The notes below the pieces were generated by a model, which saw nothing but the letters and a program-made list of their open reading frames with translations, was not told the origin of the DNA and did no database searches. The position numbers and the translations under genes are program-made. Shown here piece after piece: positions 44,005-55,740 of a DNA stretch of 64,000 bases; positions within the stretch are counted from its first letter, which is position 1; the number at the start of each line of letters is the position of its first letter. Source of the DNA: Nilaparvata lugens (Eukaryota > Arthropoda > Insecta > Hemiptera > Delphacidae); NCBI RefSeq assembly GCF_014356525.2, contig NC_052511.1:26778097-26842096 (forward strand). The letters run 5' to 3'.

Positions 44005-46225
44005 TGAATATAGGCTTACTACTTATGAATGGGAATAGAGACAAAATATTATACAAATGAATTTATTGAAAATGAAATCCGTTTGTATGAATAATAAAGA
44101 AGCATAAGTTTGAAGAATTTTTAAATACTGCTTTGATGTTTATAGTTTGTTCCTAGAAAATGTATAATCAATCATAGATTCTAGTATTCTAGACTCGCTC
44201 AAGGTAGATGACCTATAGGGGTCTGGGACAAAATGACCCTCTTCCAAGATGTTTCTTTACAATAGGTAGGTGATCTTCCAGCCTCAATCTTGAAAACTAA
44301 TGTCGTTGTGACAATGTAAAGTATACAAATTGCAACGTACATCTAGAAATAGATGGTATAAATAATAATGATCCACCTCATCTGAAACCATCCTTTTAAT
44401 ACTCTTTTAATCCTCTATACTCTTTTGTAATCATTAATAACTCGTAGTTTTTGTTCTCTGTGATCGCTCAAATCGGGAGATCTCTAATCAAAACTGGTTT
44501 TCAATCAAGCTGATTGCTCAATTAATACTTGGAAAAACAACGGTAAACAGCTTCATCAAGGCTTAATGTTGAAGAAGAGAAACAAGTTGATCATCTCTTG
44601 CAACAGTTATACAAAAGTCTAGTAAATTATGTTATTACTGTGCCTTTGAATCATCACTTCAAATAACTGTTCCAACCATCTCTATTTGTTACCTCGGCAA
44701 ATTGACATAAAATGATTCCAATCTGAGCTTTATTTCTGTTTTGCAGAGCCAACTTTACTTATAATTCACTATATATAATTTTATATATAATTCACTATAT
44801 TATAATTCAATGTATTCTCAGGCATTACCTTTGATATTAAATTTTAGAACAACTTAGATTGTCTCACGTCATACTCTGTTAGTCTGGATATTGTTACTGA
44901 GAAGTGTAAGAATAGCCTGTTAATTTAATATTTCTATTTGAGAACTTATTCATATTACTGCAGTTACATAGCGAGGAAAGCATATCCGTGGTTCTAGCTT
45001 ACCTTGAGAATTGAAATATAGAGGCGTGGTTCACCTAGTAGGCGAACATGTAAGAATTGCATGTGTAAGAGTCATTGAATCTGAGTATTTTAAAAATTCT
45101 AATACATGTCTCATAATGTCTATTCAAAATGATTAATAACTTATGATGTCTCAACAAAACAAAATTCAATATTTTGCGTCGTCATTGTGGGATAAATTAT
45201 TATATTGGAAATCATTTTTATTGTACTGCATTGATTCATTGTAGGAGTCTCATGTCTTCGTATGTCTTCTATGAAGACACAAACACTCTTTATTGAGAGA
45301 TAGGTCTTGTCTAGACATTTGAATTCTTTTATCATGATTCAAGGTAGGCCTAAATGCATTTTTTATTTGTGGAACCAGTATCTATGAATATGGCCATAGA
45401 AAGAGTTTATTGTTCATATAGCTTGTATGCTACTCATAAGCTTGCTTAGAACATCGGAATGCCAGTTTAATAGGCGATAATAGAATTTTTAAGCAAATCA
45501 AATACTTACTATATAAACAATGAATGCATCAGTGCCAAATTAAAGAATTTCACTTATCATTTAAATCAAATAGGGTTCATTAATGTCAAATAATCTCTTT
45601 TACCTCAGATCCATCATTATGAAGATGATTGGTAAGACATTGTTTTCTTTAAAATGTTTGGTTTGTAATATGTTAATTTCATTTATAATGAAATGAAAAT
45701 TCATAATGAATGATTTTGAAACGAAGATTTATTAATCCTAATGTACACTAGTCCTAATGTGTTTTTTGCACACTAATCATTGCGAATGTTGGGTATAATT
45801 TGATTGTATGAAACTAAGCTTCAGTTTATGAATTCACACAGATTGGGATGATTAATGAAAAATATGAATAGAAAGATTCTTGCTGCGTAGCAGCTATTTG
45901 TAGGATAGCAGAAGGTGTTTTTCTGTGGAAAAATGAATGGGAGTTGACAAATCAACGCTCTCGTAGTATATGATGACTGTTGACCGGGTGAGCGGGAAGG
46001 TGGAAGGGTTGTCTCATTTTCGAAACAAAAATTCATGACATTCCAATTTCAAAGGAATTCATTAGCGTTTCGTTTCTCTCCTTTTGCTGAATGGTGATGA
46101 ATGGGGGGGGGGTTGATGGCAGGAGATGCGGCCCTGTTAAGACCTGACGGACGGAAAGCCTTACAATTGAATAATTTCCATTGCAACAGCTTCAGAGTGA
46201 CTACATTACAGCTACTGCAGAATTA
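44005..46225. other. Long stretch without firm features
   Basis: AT-rich. A candidate minus-strand first exon at 45,006-45,068 (ATG frame MQFLHVRLLGEPRLYISILK ending at AAG/GTAAGC) is noted but unproved. A G9 run lies near 46,106. No repeats with ends. Confidence 0.35.
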
Positions 46226-46229
46226 GGAT

Positions 46230-46680
46230 CCGTCCTTCTTCATATTCCTCTTCTTTTTTAACGTATTCTTCTTGAATTTCTCTTTCTCATCTTTCTTTTT
46301 TCCCTCTATCTCTGTATAATTTTCTTCTTCTTGTCCAACCCTCCCACATCTTTCTCCTTCTTTCCTCTTCTTGTTCCTCCTGCAAAAACTTTTCTTTCTA
46401 TCTTTCCTTCTCGTCAGACTTTTCTTTTTCTTCTTCTTCTTCTTTTTTTTTCTTCTTTTTCTTCTTCTTCTTCTTCTTCTTCCTTCTCCTCTTTCTTCTT
46501 CTTTTTCTTCTTCTTCTTCCTTCCTCGTTCTCATCCTCCTCCTCCTCTTCATCCTATATTTTCCTCTCGTCATACTTCTCTCTACCTCCTCCAATCACTC
46601 CAATGTCAGTTTCCTCGTCTTTTTCTTCGCTCAACATCTTTTGAGAAAGTCCTTTACCATTTTTCTTTCCATTCATGAAG
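46230..46680 (+). repeat. Pyrimidine-rich tract with (CTT)n
   Basis: Irregular TTC/CTT runs, densest at 46,421-46,520. The open frames on both strands (poly F/S or poly K/R/E) are artefacts of the triplet repeat. Confidence 0.92.
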
Positions 46681-47040
46681 TATAGAATTCATGAATTTCT
46701 CTGCCAAGCGATAAACATCGTGTTGACTAAAAAGTTGCTAGTACTGCATTCATAATTGGCCCAATTTAATTATTCGTGGCAATTCTTCTGTTTTTCATTC
46801 ATAGTATTGACAGTTTGGAAATTTTGTTTTGTAGGGAATTGACTTCAAAGTTTGGAATTTATATTAAAAAAACCACGATTTTTGATATTATGTTTATTAA
46901 ACATTTAAAAATTAAAAAGTAAAACTGAGCTACCTCAGTTATATTACCTTGTATCTTTATTACTACCAACTATCTTTATTACTACTACCAACTCCATAAA
47001 TCTTGTTTCTCTCGAATTTTCCCGTGACAGATCTGAACTA

Positions 47041-47255
47041 TTGAATGAAAAAGACTAAGAAATTGTCAAAAAACCACAGATTTATTGATACTTAGAAAGA
47101 CCGGTTTCGGTTAATTACACCATTGTCAATCTCTGATAAACTCCATCGGATAGAGTTTATCAGAGATTGAAAACGGTGTAATAACCGAAACCGGTCTTTC
47201 TAAGTATCAATAAATCTATGGTTTTTTGACAATTTCTTAGTCTTTTTCATTCAAT
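47041..47255. repeat. 215-bp near-perfect hairpin
   Basis: TTGAATGAAAAAGACTAAGA at the left end is matched by its inverse, ending TTTTTCATTCAA, at the right end. Pairing runs almost unbroken through AAGACCGGTTTCGGTTA to a short loop around 47,140-47,160 (CTCTGATAAACTCCATCGGA). Only a few positions differ between arms. It could be a fold-back element or a recent inverted duplication. The ACCGGTTTCGGTTATTACACC core is a motif I associate with dispersed animal repeats. Confidence 0.9.
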
Positions 47256-48815
47256 ATGAATAATTAACACAATATCAACTTCTCAACTAACCAAAAAATC
47301 TGAACTATTGCTTCTGATATTGCTAGATTCTGATTTTACCATCAATCTGTCGACTGTCTTCCAAATCTCCTTCTTATTCCTCTAATTGTACTTGATTTCC
47401 TTCCAATGTTCCTTGAATTCTTGAGCTTTTTCTCCACAATTACCGGCCAATCTGCATTTACGTTAAGACGTCCATGACGAAACAATACAGGATTGAACTG
47501 TTTAGAACTGTTGTATTTGATGAACTTCATATTCAACTCTCCACGATATCGACTCGAACACGATTGCTCTAATAAATTGAATGTTATCAAGTACCATGGA
47601 TTCTCAATATTGATAATTTGGAACACCTTTCGCATTTGGAACATTTAAAACTTGAAGATTTCAAACCTCTGTCTTATAATCCATGGAAAAATCTAACCAC
47701 TTGACCGTTACTAAATTTTGTCAGACAATCAAGGACATTCTTGGAAATTGCACGAGGAAAACTCATGACCTTCCAGGGAACCGGAACCGCATAGTTTGTG
47801 AAAAGAAGCTGTAGTCATTAGACTGTGAATATGGTAGCGAAACCACAACGTTAATGAGTAGAGACTTGTCATGAAATCAGTTGTTTATTATATGAAAGAG
47901 ACTCCATTAATCAATTTACCTGAAAAACGTTGACCTCCTGTCGTGCGGATAGTATTAATTATTGTTGTCAGATGATCACGAGGAGGTATCTTTAATATTT
48001 GTGATATAACAGGGTAATTAGGGTTATTTTTAATGAAATCATCTGATAGAGCCATTGTTGATATAAATGAAATGATTCCTGAATTTTTTTTACAATTATT
48101 AAAAAATTATTTTTCGAATAACTTGAAAGATTTCAAGTACTGATAGTGAAAAATCAATGAAAAGTAAAATACTTTGGACCTTTATACCTTTGGACAACAT
48201 TTAAATTTTATCAACATTTTTGGAGAGAAATAGTACAGGCTCAGCCTAGTTTTTGTCTCCAAGGTCATGATTATATTATGATTATAGTGTTTCATACAAT
48301 AAATGAATAAATAAATAAATAATTGAAAATCGTTACGTATCTGGTTTGGTTGACGTGATTAAGTAAAAATTTAAATTCATCGTTATAGTTTGATATCTAC
48401 TAGCCACAAAATTTTTTGGATTAGTAAAACTTTATGAGGGTGAAGACTATTTTTAGCTTCCTGGAAGATTCTTCTCTGGAAAGATTGAAAGGAATCTTAT
48501 TGCTGTTCAGGCATTGGAAAAAAATATCCAGATTCAACCTAAACAAAGAACATTGAAGACACATTCAATAAAACCTGTTGTAAGACAAGAAAATGAAGAA
48601 AATGTTGGAGTTGGATGAAGAGAGAATGCATTGAAACCCCAACTTCCATTTGAACAAGACATTTCAAAACAAGTTCAATGACATAAATCTAGTAGGAGAA
48701 ATGCCAAAAAAAACTCTCAAACCATCCAGCCATCATTGTGATAGTGTGAAAGTTTGTAAAAGCATGTGTTGGTGGAACAATTGGAAAATGCCTGTAAATG
48801 AAAAGCAGAATCGAT
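47256..48815. other. Unassigned DNA with two protein-like but broken frames
   Basis: Minus strand 47,342-47,644 holds a 100-codon frame with a basic tail (GRKSSTIRGIRRRFGRQSTD). Plus strand 48,457-48,739 reads GKIERNLIAVQALEKNIQIQ and on through two TGA codons. Neither matches a family I recognise. Confidence 0.3.
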
Positions 48816-48911
48816 TATAGTGAGATTCAATTTTAACTGTCAGCATTTGTCATAAATAACATGAATGCTCCTCATTCAACCGTTGCTGACAGTTTGAAGT
48901 GGATCTCACTA
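48816..48911. mobile_element. Short hairpin MITE copy
   Basis: TATAGTGAGATTCAATTTTA at the left, and GACAGTTTGAAGTGGATCTC then ACTA at the right. Near-perfect inverse halves, about 96 bp. This is the best-preserved left end of the family. Confidence 0.82.
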
Positions 48912-49300
48912 CAGAACAGAAGGTGGGCCATTAGGTGGGCCTTTTGTTTGTGGACCGGGCATTGCTTCAGTTTTCATCACACAAATAGAAGAAACGCCAG
49001 TCATCATAAAAGCTGGAGCTTTTCTTGGCGATCCAACGTTCTCTCTCAGAGCTGATGACCATCAACTTCACAATAAAAGCGCAGCCAAGAAGATGTAGTG
49101 GAATCAATCTGTTTTCCGGCCGTCCGGAAGAGAGAGCCACTAGGAACATGTCCGAATTTCGCCAAGTCCATTTTTTGTTTGCTTCCTCGGAAAAGCCAGC
49201 GTCACTGTCGTTCTCTGTTTAGATATCATTTTCATTCGCTCCAGCGGGTAAATCGGAGAAAAAACTTTTTCAAATTAAGACCTTTTCTGTACCTCATATT
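48912..49300. other. Unassigned DNA
   Basis: GC somewhat above the window average. Frames on both strands overlap; none is recognisable. Confidence 0.3.
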
Positions 49301-49600
49301 TATCCAAGTAACAAATTCATATCATTTCCCTGTACAGTTCCTCCCCTTTCTCTTATTATTATTTCTTTCTTTTTCTATGCATCTCCCTGTGTTCCCTCTC
49401 ACTCCTTCTTGAACCTCACTCCTATTCATCTCTTTTGCCCCATTCTCGTCCTTTCTCTTACCGACCTTCACATCTTTTTCACTCATCACTTCACCTCCTA
49501 TCACATATTTCCGTTCTATTTCTCTCTCAATACCTTCTCACTCTCACCTACAGTCTTCCATGCTCTCCCTCTCCCTCTATTTCTTGTTTACCATTGATAA
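49300..49600 (+). repeat. Pyrimidine-rich tract
   Basis: CTCTC/TTCCC composition on the plus strand; frames of 60-100 codons here are compositional. Confidence 0.78.
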
Positions 49601-50035
49601 ACAGTCGATTGATTGTTTCGTCATGATAGTTCCCATCACAGTATTTTTATATCTTGGTCGATTGGCAAATCGAATTGAAATATCTTAGATTGACGTGAGA
49701 TATGTTGATAATATCTTATTCTGAAAGCACATATTTCTTCATTCCCATAACTTTCTTTCACCGTTCGATGTCACTATCATGAATTATGTATTTTTTCAGT
49801 TTTCTGCTATTAGTCAAGTTGAATTTCAATTGATAACTCTCCAAAAAAGGAACTTCATGTTTTCCATATCCACAAGTAAATACAACACGTACTTTGGTAT
49901 CTCATTGCATCTTATTCTCATAGTTCTACAGTTATGGTTTGTGAAATATTTTGAATAATACCTGGATTGTAAATTAATGGTCACAAATAGATTATAAACC
50001 TTTCAAATACATTCGGAATCCATGTTGATGTAATG
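49601..50035. other. Unassigned DNA
   Basis: Nothing recognised. Confidence 0.3.
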
Positions 50036-50039
50036 ATTA

Positions 50040-50540
50040 AATTCTGCCTCGTTTTCCATCTCCTCTTTATCTCTCTCTCTCTTTCTTTCTTGTACTCTCA
50101 CTCTCCTTATATTTTTTCATAAGTATCATAATCATCTCCGTATGTCTTAATTTCATCTAAGAATTTATGTAGTTTTCTTACGCACTCTTTCTCCATCTTA
50201 CTACTCCTTTCCTCCTACACCAATCCATTCTCAAACTCCTCCTCTATCTCTCTACTTATAATATTCCTGTTTGCCCCCTCATCCACTACTCGTCCACCCC
50301 AAATCGTCATGGAAAATCTCCTGTTCCCCTTCTTTGCTAAAACATCTGTTACAACGGATCACAAATTTTCATTTTCCCTCTCACCCTTATCATCTATTTT
50401 CGGTTTATGCCTTTCGGTATTTCCCTTCTCTTCACTTGAATTCAATTTCATTTCATTCGCCGGCCCATCAAACGCTAGTCGATTCAATTCTGTTTTATGA
50501 CAGCCTGCTTTTATGACAGCTATGGAGTCGCCTAACCCCC
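50040..50540 (+). repeat. Pyrimidine-rich tract
   Basis: CTCTCTCTC at 50,073, then CTCCT/TTCCC runs up to a C7 run near 50,536. Confidence 0.75.
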
Positions 50541-51226
50541 CCTCACGACCGCTCGATCCCCTAATCTTAAGCGTCACCCCCCGCTTCCCCACTCATCTAC
50601 ATCAAATTCACAACGCCTGTTGCATACTGATAGAGTCATCGTATCACGTGTTTCAACTCTTCTAATTCGTAAAGATTTCTCAGATATTTTATTAGAAAAT
50701 TATCTAGATATTTCAAAAGTTCTATCAGAGCTAGAGCAAGAGTTATTCAGAGCTATAGAAAAGTTAGTCAGAATGACGAAATTGTGTTTTAACGAACGAG
50801 TACTAAAATTTTGGTTCATGTAAAAACATCAAACATGCTTCTGAAACATGTTCTATGACGTAACAAAGAGGCACAATACATCTGATAATGGTAACGCAAG
50901 CAGCTTAATAAACTATTATGACTCTGATGTCTGACTCTAAACTATTATGTTCTGAAATTTCGTGAGTTATGTTCCAACTAGCTGTTGTCTTTCTAAAGTA
51001 AAATCTGGTGGAGTATTGTAAATTAATGTTAAATATCAATTGAACAAATTTGAAATTCTTTTGTGAAGTATGTTGTTCCCTTTCTCAAGCAAATGCGGAA
51101 TGAATATTATAAATTGTCTCCAAGCAATCAAGCAATTGTAATAGTATTAGAATCAATGCAATGAGTTCATGTTCTTTGAAGTATCCTGGGCTCTGGAAAT
51201 AGGATTAGGCTCACATTCATCGATAA
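50541..51226. other. Unassigned DNA
   Basis: A frame open to 50,823 includes DFSDILLENYLDISKVLSEL, which looks helical, but there is no recognisable family and no splice or start support. Confidence 0.3.
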
Positions 51227-51446
51227 TCTATAATATATAAAGGGAAGAATCTGCTTATACATGTGGGGGCTAGGAAATTCATGAATGACGCGTCATCACG
51301 TCTCAACTACTGGACTGATAAACTTGAAACTTTGCATATAAATACTTGATTTACCGAAGATGGTTATAGGCCTATTTTAAATTTTTCATGATTTCAGTTT
51401 GTCAACTTTTTTATTAGACCCTTGCGGAGCACGGGTTACCTTCTAG
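51227..51446 (+). mobile_element. Non-autonomous Helitron, family C
   Basis: Starts TCTATAATATATAAAGGGAA after A and ends CTAG (51,443-51,446). Seven bases upstream of the CTAG is the hairpin CCCTTGCGGAGCACGGG (CCC/GGG and TGC/GCA pairs around a GGA loop, 51,419-51,435). The body shares TGACGCGTCATCACGTCTC with the copies at 41.3 and 59.2 kb. Confidence 0.83.
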
Positions 51447-51880
51447 CAACTACTAAAGGAAATTCTAAATTATAACTTTATGTTATTTAACAAATCATAT
51501 ACAGTATTAATCTACTGTAAACCTCTATACTTTCGCACCAAGAACAGATTTTCAACTGCTTGACAATGATTCAATTGCAATGAATTAAAAAAATCCAATT
51601 GAATGTTTCCAGAATGAAACAGAACATTTCAAATTCGGTAAGAGATAAATCCATGAAATTTAGAGGATAGATGGTTATAGGCCTATATGGATTGATAAAC
51701 TTGAAACTTTGCATATAAATACTTGATTTACCGAAGTAAAATACTTTTTTTTCATGGTATTGTTGATCTAGTAAAAGAAAAATTTTCTGAAAATATCAAT
51801 TTTTGAGAAAGTTATACAATTTACCAAAAATACCCAAAAATAACTCAACTAAAAGCTATTTTTGGTTATTTTTAGTAAAT

Positions 51881-53472
51881 TGAATAACAATCGATGGGAA
51901 AATCAAGGAAGGAGAATGTGAAAATTGATTGCATCTCTGAAGTGGAATGGATAAGACATTATAAGGATTTATGGTTTGATGAAACAGTGCTCAACAGTGT
52001 AACAATACAGTGTGCTGAATGTCAAGTTGACAATATCACCATTGATGAGTTGTTGCTAGTGATTAAACTGTCAAGGAACAGGAAAGCAAGTGGTCTGGAT
52101 GGAATAAATATGGAACTTGTGAAATATGGAGGTATTTTCTTGCATTTGAGACTATAAGCTTTGTTCAATATGTGCTGGAAAACTCACAGGATCCCTACAG
52201 AGTGGGAAACCTCAAATGTGGTGTCGATACACAAGAAAAAGGATAGAGCTAACCCAGAGAATTATCGTGGAATAAGCCTCTTGAACACTGCATACAAGTT
52301 ATATGTTGACATCCTGAACAGACGCCTGAGAGTTATTGCAGAAACACTGATAGGAGAAGAGCAGATGGGGTTTCGCCGAGGAAGATCATGTATGGATACT
52401 GTATTCACCTTAAAGCAGATCATTGAGAAGAATCGTGAATAAAATTTTGAAACTCACATGGCGTTTATTGATTGGCAGAAAGCATTTGATAACGTTTCAA
52501 GGTCCAAATTGTGGGACATAATACTCGTAAAAGGATATCCCAAACATCTTGTTGCTGCGATTGCGGGTGCATACACAAATACAGATATCGTTATCACGTC
52601 CGGCAATAATAGAAAAACGGGAAAAATTAAAATAAATGAAGGTGTAAGACAAGGGTGCCCAATGTCGCCTACTCTCTTCAATATTATACACTGACGAGAT
52701 TCTGGAAATTTGGAATCGATATGTTGACGCAGGGATAGAGCTCTGCAATAATGTTTTTATGAATTCTCTACTATATGCTGATGACACTGTGATCATTTTC
52801 AACACGGAAGATGAACTACAATATGCTCTTTTCAAGTTAAACGAAATTGGGTTGGACTTTGGCATGAAAATCTCACCTCAAAAATCCAAGATAATGGCAT
52901 TCAGGGGAAAGTGGCCAGTTACATCAAAAATCGTGATAGACAATTAAGCATTAGATCAAGTGAGAGACTTCAGCTACTTGGGATGCCGCATTTCATTCGA
53001 TAAGGATGAAGATGTTGGTGAAAAAGTGACGAAATTCAGTGCGGTCTGTGGCACTATAAGACGAGCTATAGGAAGGCGAACGAGACAAGATACCCAGCTG
53101 AAGTTTTACAGAACAATGGCGATACCGTTAATAACATACGGTAGCGAGGCATGGATTTTAAACAAACTGAATCTCGTATACAAGCTGCTGAAATGAAATT
53201 TTTACGAGCGGTCAAAGGTTGTAGTACAATGGATAAAATAAGGAATGACAACATAAGAGCTGAATTGAATGTAGAACCGCTATTGGATATTCTGAAGAAA
53301 TATCGGGAAAATTGGTCTACTCATTTATTCAGAATGCCATCCAATAGGCTCCCAATATTAGCATGGGAGTACAAACCCGAAGGAAAGCGAGGCATAGGAA
53401 GACCAACGAAGAAATGGATGCCGGTACAGGCCAATAGAGCTTAATCCTTGTAAGAAGATGATGATGAATAAC
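51881..53472 (+). mobile_element. 5'-truncated RTE-like LINE with 8-bp target duplication
   Basis: TGAATAAC stands at 51,881-51,888 and again at 53,465-53,472. The uninterrupted sequence in the 1-kb copy (AAATTGAATAACTATC) contains it once, so this is a clean target duplication. The 3' end is CTTAATCCTTGTAAGAAGAT then GATGA. This parallels the end of the 37.4-kb LINE and again lacks poly(A). Confidence 0.93.
51894..53443 (+). pseudogene. RTE-like LINE reverse transcriptase, broken
   Basis: Visible in order: SRNRKASGLDGINMELVKYG, WETSNVVSIHKKKDRANPEN, NYRGISLLNTAYKLYVDILN, EEQMGFRRGRSCMDT, motif A AFIDWQKAFDNVSRSKLW, motif B INEGVRQGCPMSPTLFNII, motif C LLYADDTVIIF, KISPQKSKIMAFRGKWP, FSYLGCRIS, LITYGSEAW, IQAAEMKFLRAVKGC, and GRPTKKW close to the end. 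The catalytic aspartates are present. Stops at about 52,154, 52,439 and 52,945, and frame changes near 52,690 and 53,160, make it non-functional. Same family as the 37.4-kb copy but clearly diverged, so the two are separate insertions. Confidence 0.92.
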
Positions 53473-53754
53473 TATCTTAAAAATTGATATTTTCAGAAAA
53501 TTTTTGTTTTACCAGATCAACAATACCATGAAGAATCTATCCTCTGAATCTCATGGATTTATCTCTTACCGGATTTGAAATGTTCTGTCCCAAAAATTTA
53601 AATTTTAGGCGCTCATATCTCAAAAAGTAATGATTAGAAAAAAAATGTTTTCCTGAGAAAAAATTTTCACTTTGATAGCTTGATTATATACAAATCGAAA
53701 AACTTTGAAAAATATCACGAGTAGAAAGTTTATTTTTAGCCTTTGCACAGCCTT

Positions 53755-54060
53755 AACGACAAAGAGAAGAAATACATCTGTTAATATTATACCTTGATGT
53801 TATAAATATAGATGTTAATATTATACCTTGTGTTTCATTGATCATCCACTGAATAATTTATCAGTAATCAGTTGAATAATTTAACCTCAGTAAAATGTAT
53901 CACTAGTATTGAATAGATACAATGGATCTAAACCAAAAATTATTAGTTCACTAGAAAGTTTGCTATGGAAATAATAAGTTATTGAAGTAACAGCTGCTTT
54001 CTTAACAATAAAGCCAAGAGATAAAATCAACTGCAGGCTATTGGTTGTGTCTGTTGACTG
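53755..54060. other. Unassigned AT-rich DNA
   Basis: A 25-bp direct repeat (TATACCTTG with TGTTAATATTATACC) at about 53,778-53,832. Nothing else recognised. Confidence 0.3.
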
Positions 54061-54218
54061 GTGTGTGCTGTGTAAGTTGGCTAGTGAAAAGCACCGCTTG
54101 AAACAAGACTGCGAGTAGGAAAAGTGTAGTGGAGCTCAAAAGTTGTACTTTTCAAACTCTTGCTGCTGTTGTGATCTGCAGCCTCCTAAGTGCGTCACGA
54201 TCCCAGGTAAGTCCGTAG
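54061..54218 (+). CDS. Candidate exon ending in tandem splice donors (weak)
   Basis: Two perfect consensus donors stand 12 bases apart: CCCAG/GTAAGT (GT at 54,207) and CGTAG/GTAAGT (GT at 54,219). The 12-base spacing would add or remove four codons without changing frame. The upstream segment is GC-richer than average and has a frame reading SNSCCCCDLQPPKCVTIPG. Upstream limit and coding status are uncertain; it could equally be a noncoding first exon. No homolog is recognised. Confidence 0.25.
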
Positions 54219-54224
54219 GTAAGT

Positions 54225-55740
54225 TAACGAAGCCCCTAAATGGCTTTGTAGGATTCCAAGTTCCTTTTGGACAAACTTTGGCCAACGAAGAACAAGATGA
54301 AGGAGTCGTAGTATTAGTGGAAGAAGAAGACACCATTCAAGACTTTCTTATTATTTCTCTCTGTTGTGTTCTTGAACCCAAATGAAGTATGAGCCAACTA
54401 CTTTGTTCGGAAACAAGCTCCAAACTCAAATTAGAATAAGGGAACTTCATTTTGTTGATATTCGTCAAACTTTTATCTAGATAGGATTTTTAAGTCACTG
54501 TCATTCTGTATATCGGATATCAAGTTTTTGTCCCCTTTTCATTTTAGGTGCATCTTGTCTTAGTAAGGTAGAGAAGAAGAAAAATCAATTTATTATAAAG
54601 AATTATATTCATTTTGAAATCTGGTTTCAAATCCAACTTTAGCTCAAAGTTTCATTTTGAATATTATCAACTAAGCTAATAAAGTTTTTTTTTCAAACAT
54701 AACAAAATTCCTCAACAAATAAAAAATTTAATCCTCATTGGAAGAGGCTCCGAATGAAGTTTCCAGTATCAGAACAATAATTTGTATATAAAGGTATTCA
54801 AAGGGACACATGTTCTAATTTAGCTTCAAAGATAAAATCCATCCAAACGACGTTTCAGCCTGACTAGGATTTGAATGTAAAATTCATCATAACTTTCGAT
54901 GGAATACTATTACTGTACATTCATTATAGTAATGGAGACAAGTGAATGAAAGTGAAAAAGCAAGGATAATGCTCCAAATGAAGATTGATGTCTCCCAGAG
55001 GATATTCATCAGTGCATAAGAAGGCATTCATCAGGCATCATAGTGAAATATATTAGAAGTAGTGTAATACAGTAGGCTATAAGAAATTAAGAACGTGTTC
55101 ATGAGTAATTTTGATATGGGAAATGCTTCAATTGAAATACGCTGGAATGCTCCTGTTTTAACATTCACCTCTAATAACTTACTGGCAATTCCGGAAATTT
55201 ATCATTTGTTCTATGAAGAACATTTACATTAATCATGTCTCAAAAAATACATTAGGTAATTAACATTCCAACAACTCGACTCGTATTTTGATACAAGGAA
55301 ATTCTGAAACAGACACTGTCAAAGTAAATCTCAAAATATTTTCCTGGAACACGGTGGAGTGTTTGCTTTCTTGTTAATTTTGTGAGAAATTCTGTAACAC
55401 TTGTCTGTTTTCCACGAAATTTATAATTGGGGAAAGGAACTAAGCTCGAATAGAATTGACAAAGTGATGCGAGTTGAAGGCATAGGGAACAATTTTCTAA
55501 TGGAATAGAATTGAAATAACGTGTGGAGGTGTCAAGTACACTCGAGCTGGTTCCATTCTTTAGGCACTCTATTGCATTCGCCGGCATTCGTTGGGCAGGC
55601 CTCGAAGAACAATGTACAAAGTGAAGAGGCTGTTGCAAATAAAGAGTTCAAACGTGAAAAGCAATTTCGGGATTGTTATTTGAAACTTTTTCTTGATTGA
55701 AGGAGCACGATTGTAACTAGAGCGATGCTGGAAAGGTTTC
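54225..55740. other. Unassigned DNA
   Basis: The minus-strand frame 55,252-55,638 (128 codons) is the longest here that is not simple sequence. It has no recognisable domain and its length is within chance for a window this size. Confidence 0.35.

Larger units (their letters stand above)
51618..53754. mobile_element. Second palindromic element, interrupted by a LINE
   Basis: The left arm (51,618-51,888) begins ACAGAACATTTCAAATTCGG and reaches the palindrome centre TTTTAGTAAATTGAATAAC. The right arm resumes at 53,473 and ends TTAGCCTTTGCACAGCC at 53,754, as in the 1.05-1.67 kb copy. The outer left terminus is missing. The left arm also contains a foreign 70-bp patch (51,670-51,740). The LINE between the arms lies exactly in the centre. 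Confidence 0.8.

Noticed and set aside
46223..46685. Lys/Arg/Glu-rich and Phe/Ser-rich frames on opposite strands
   Set aside because: Both are readings of the same CTT/GAA triplet repeat.
37401..53472. Retroviral or endogenous-virus polymerase
   Set aside because: The motif order (NYRGISLL, FxDxxKAFD, GVRQGCxLSPTLFN, A/SDD) is that of non-LTR retrotransposons; no protease, integrase or LTR is present.
55252..55638. 128-codon minus-strand frame
   Set aside because: Non-repetitive but with no recognisable domain. A rough estimate from stop-codon frequency makes about one frame of this length expected by chance in 64 kb.
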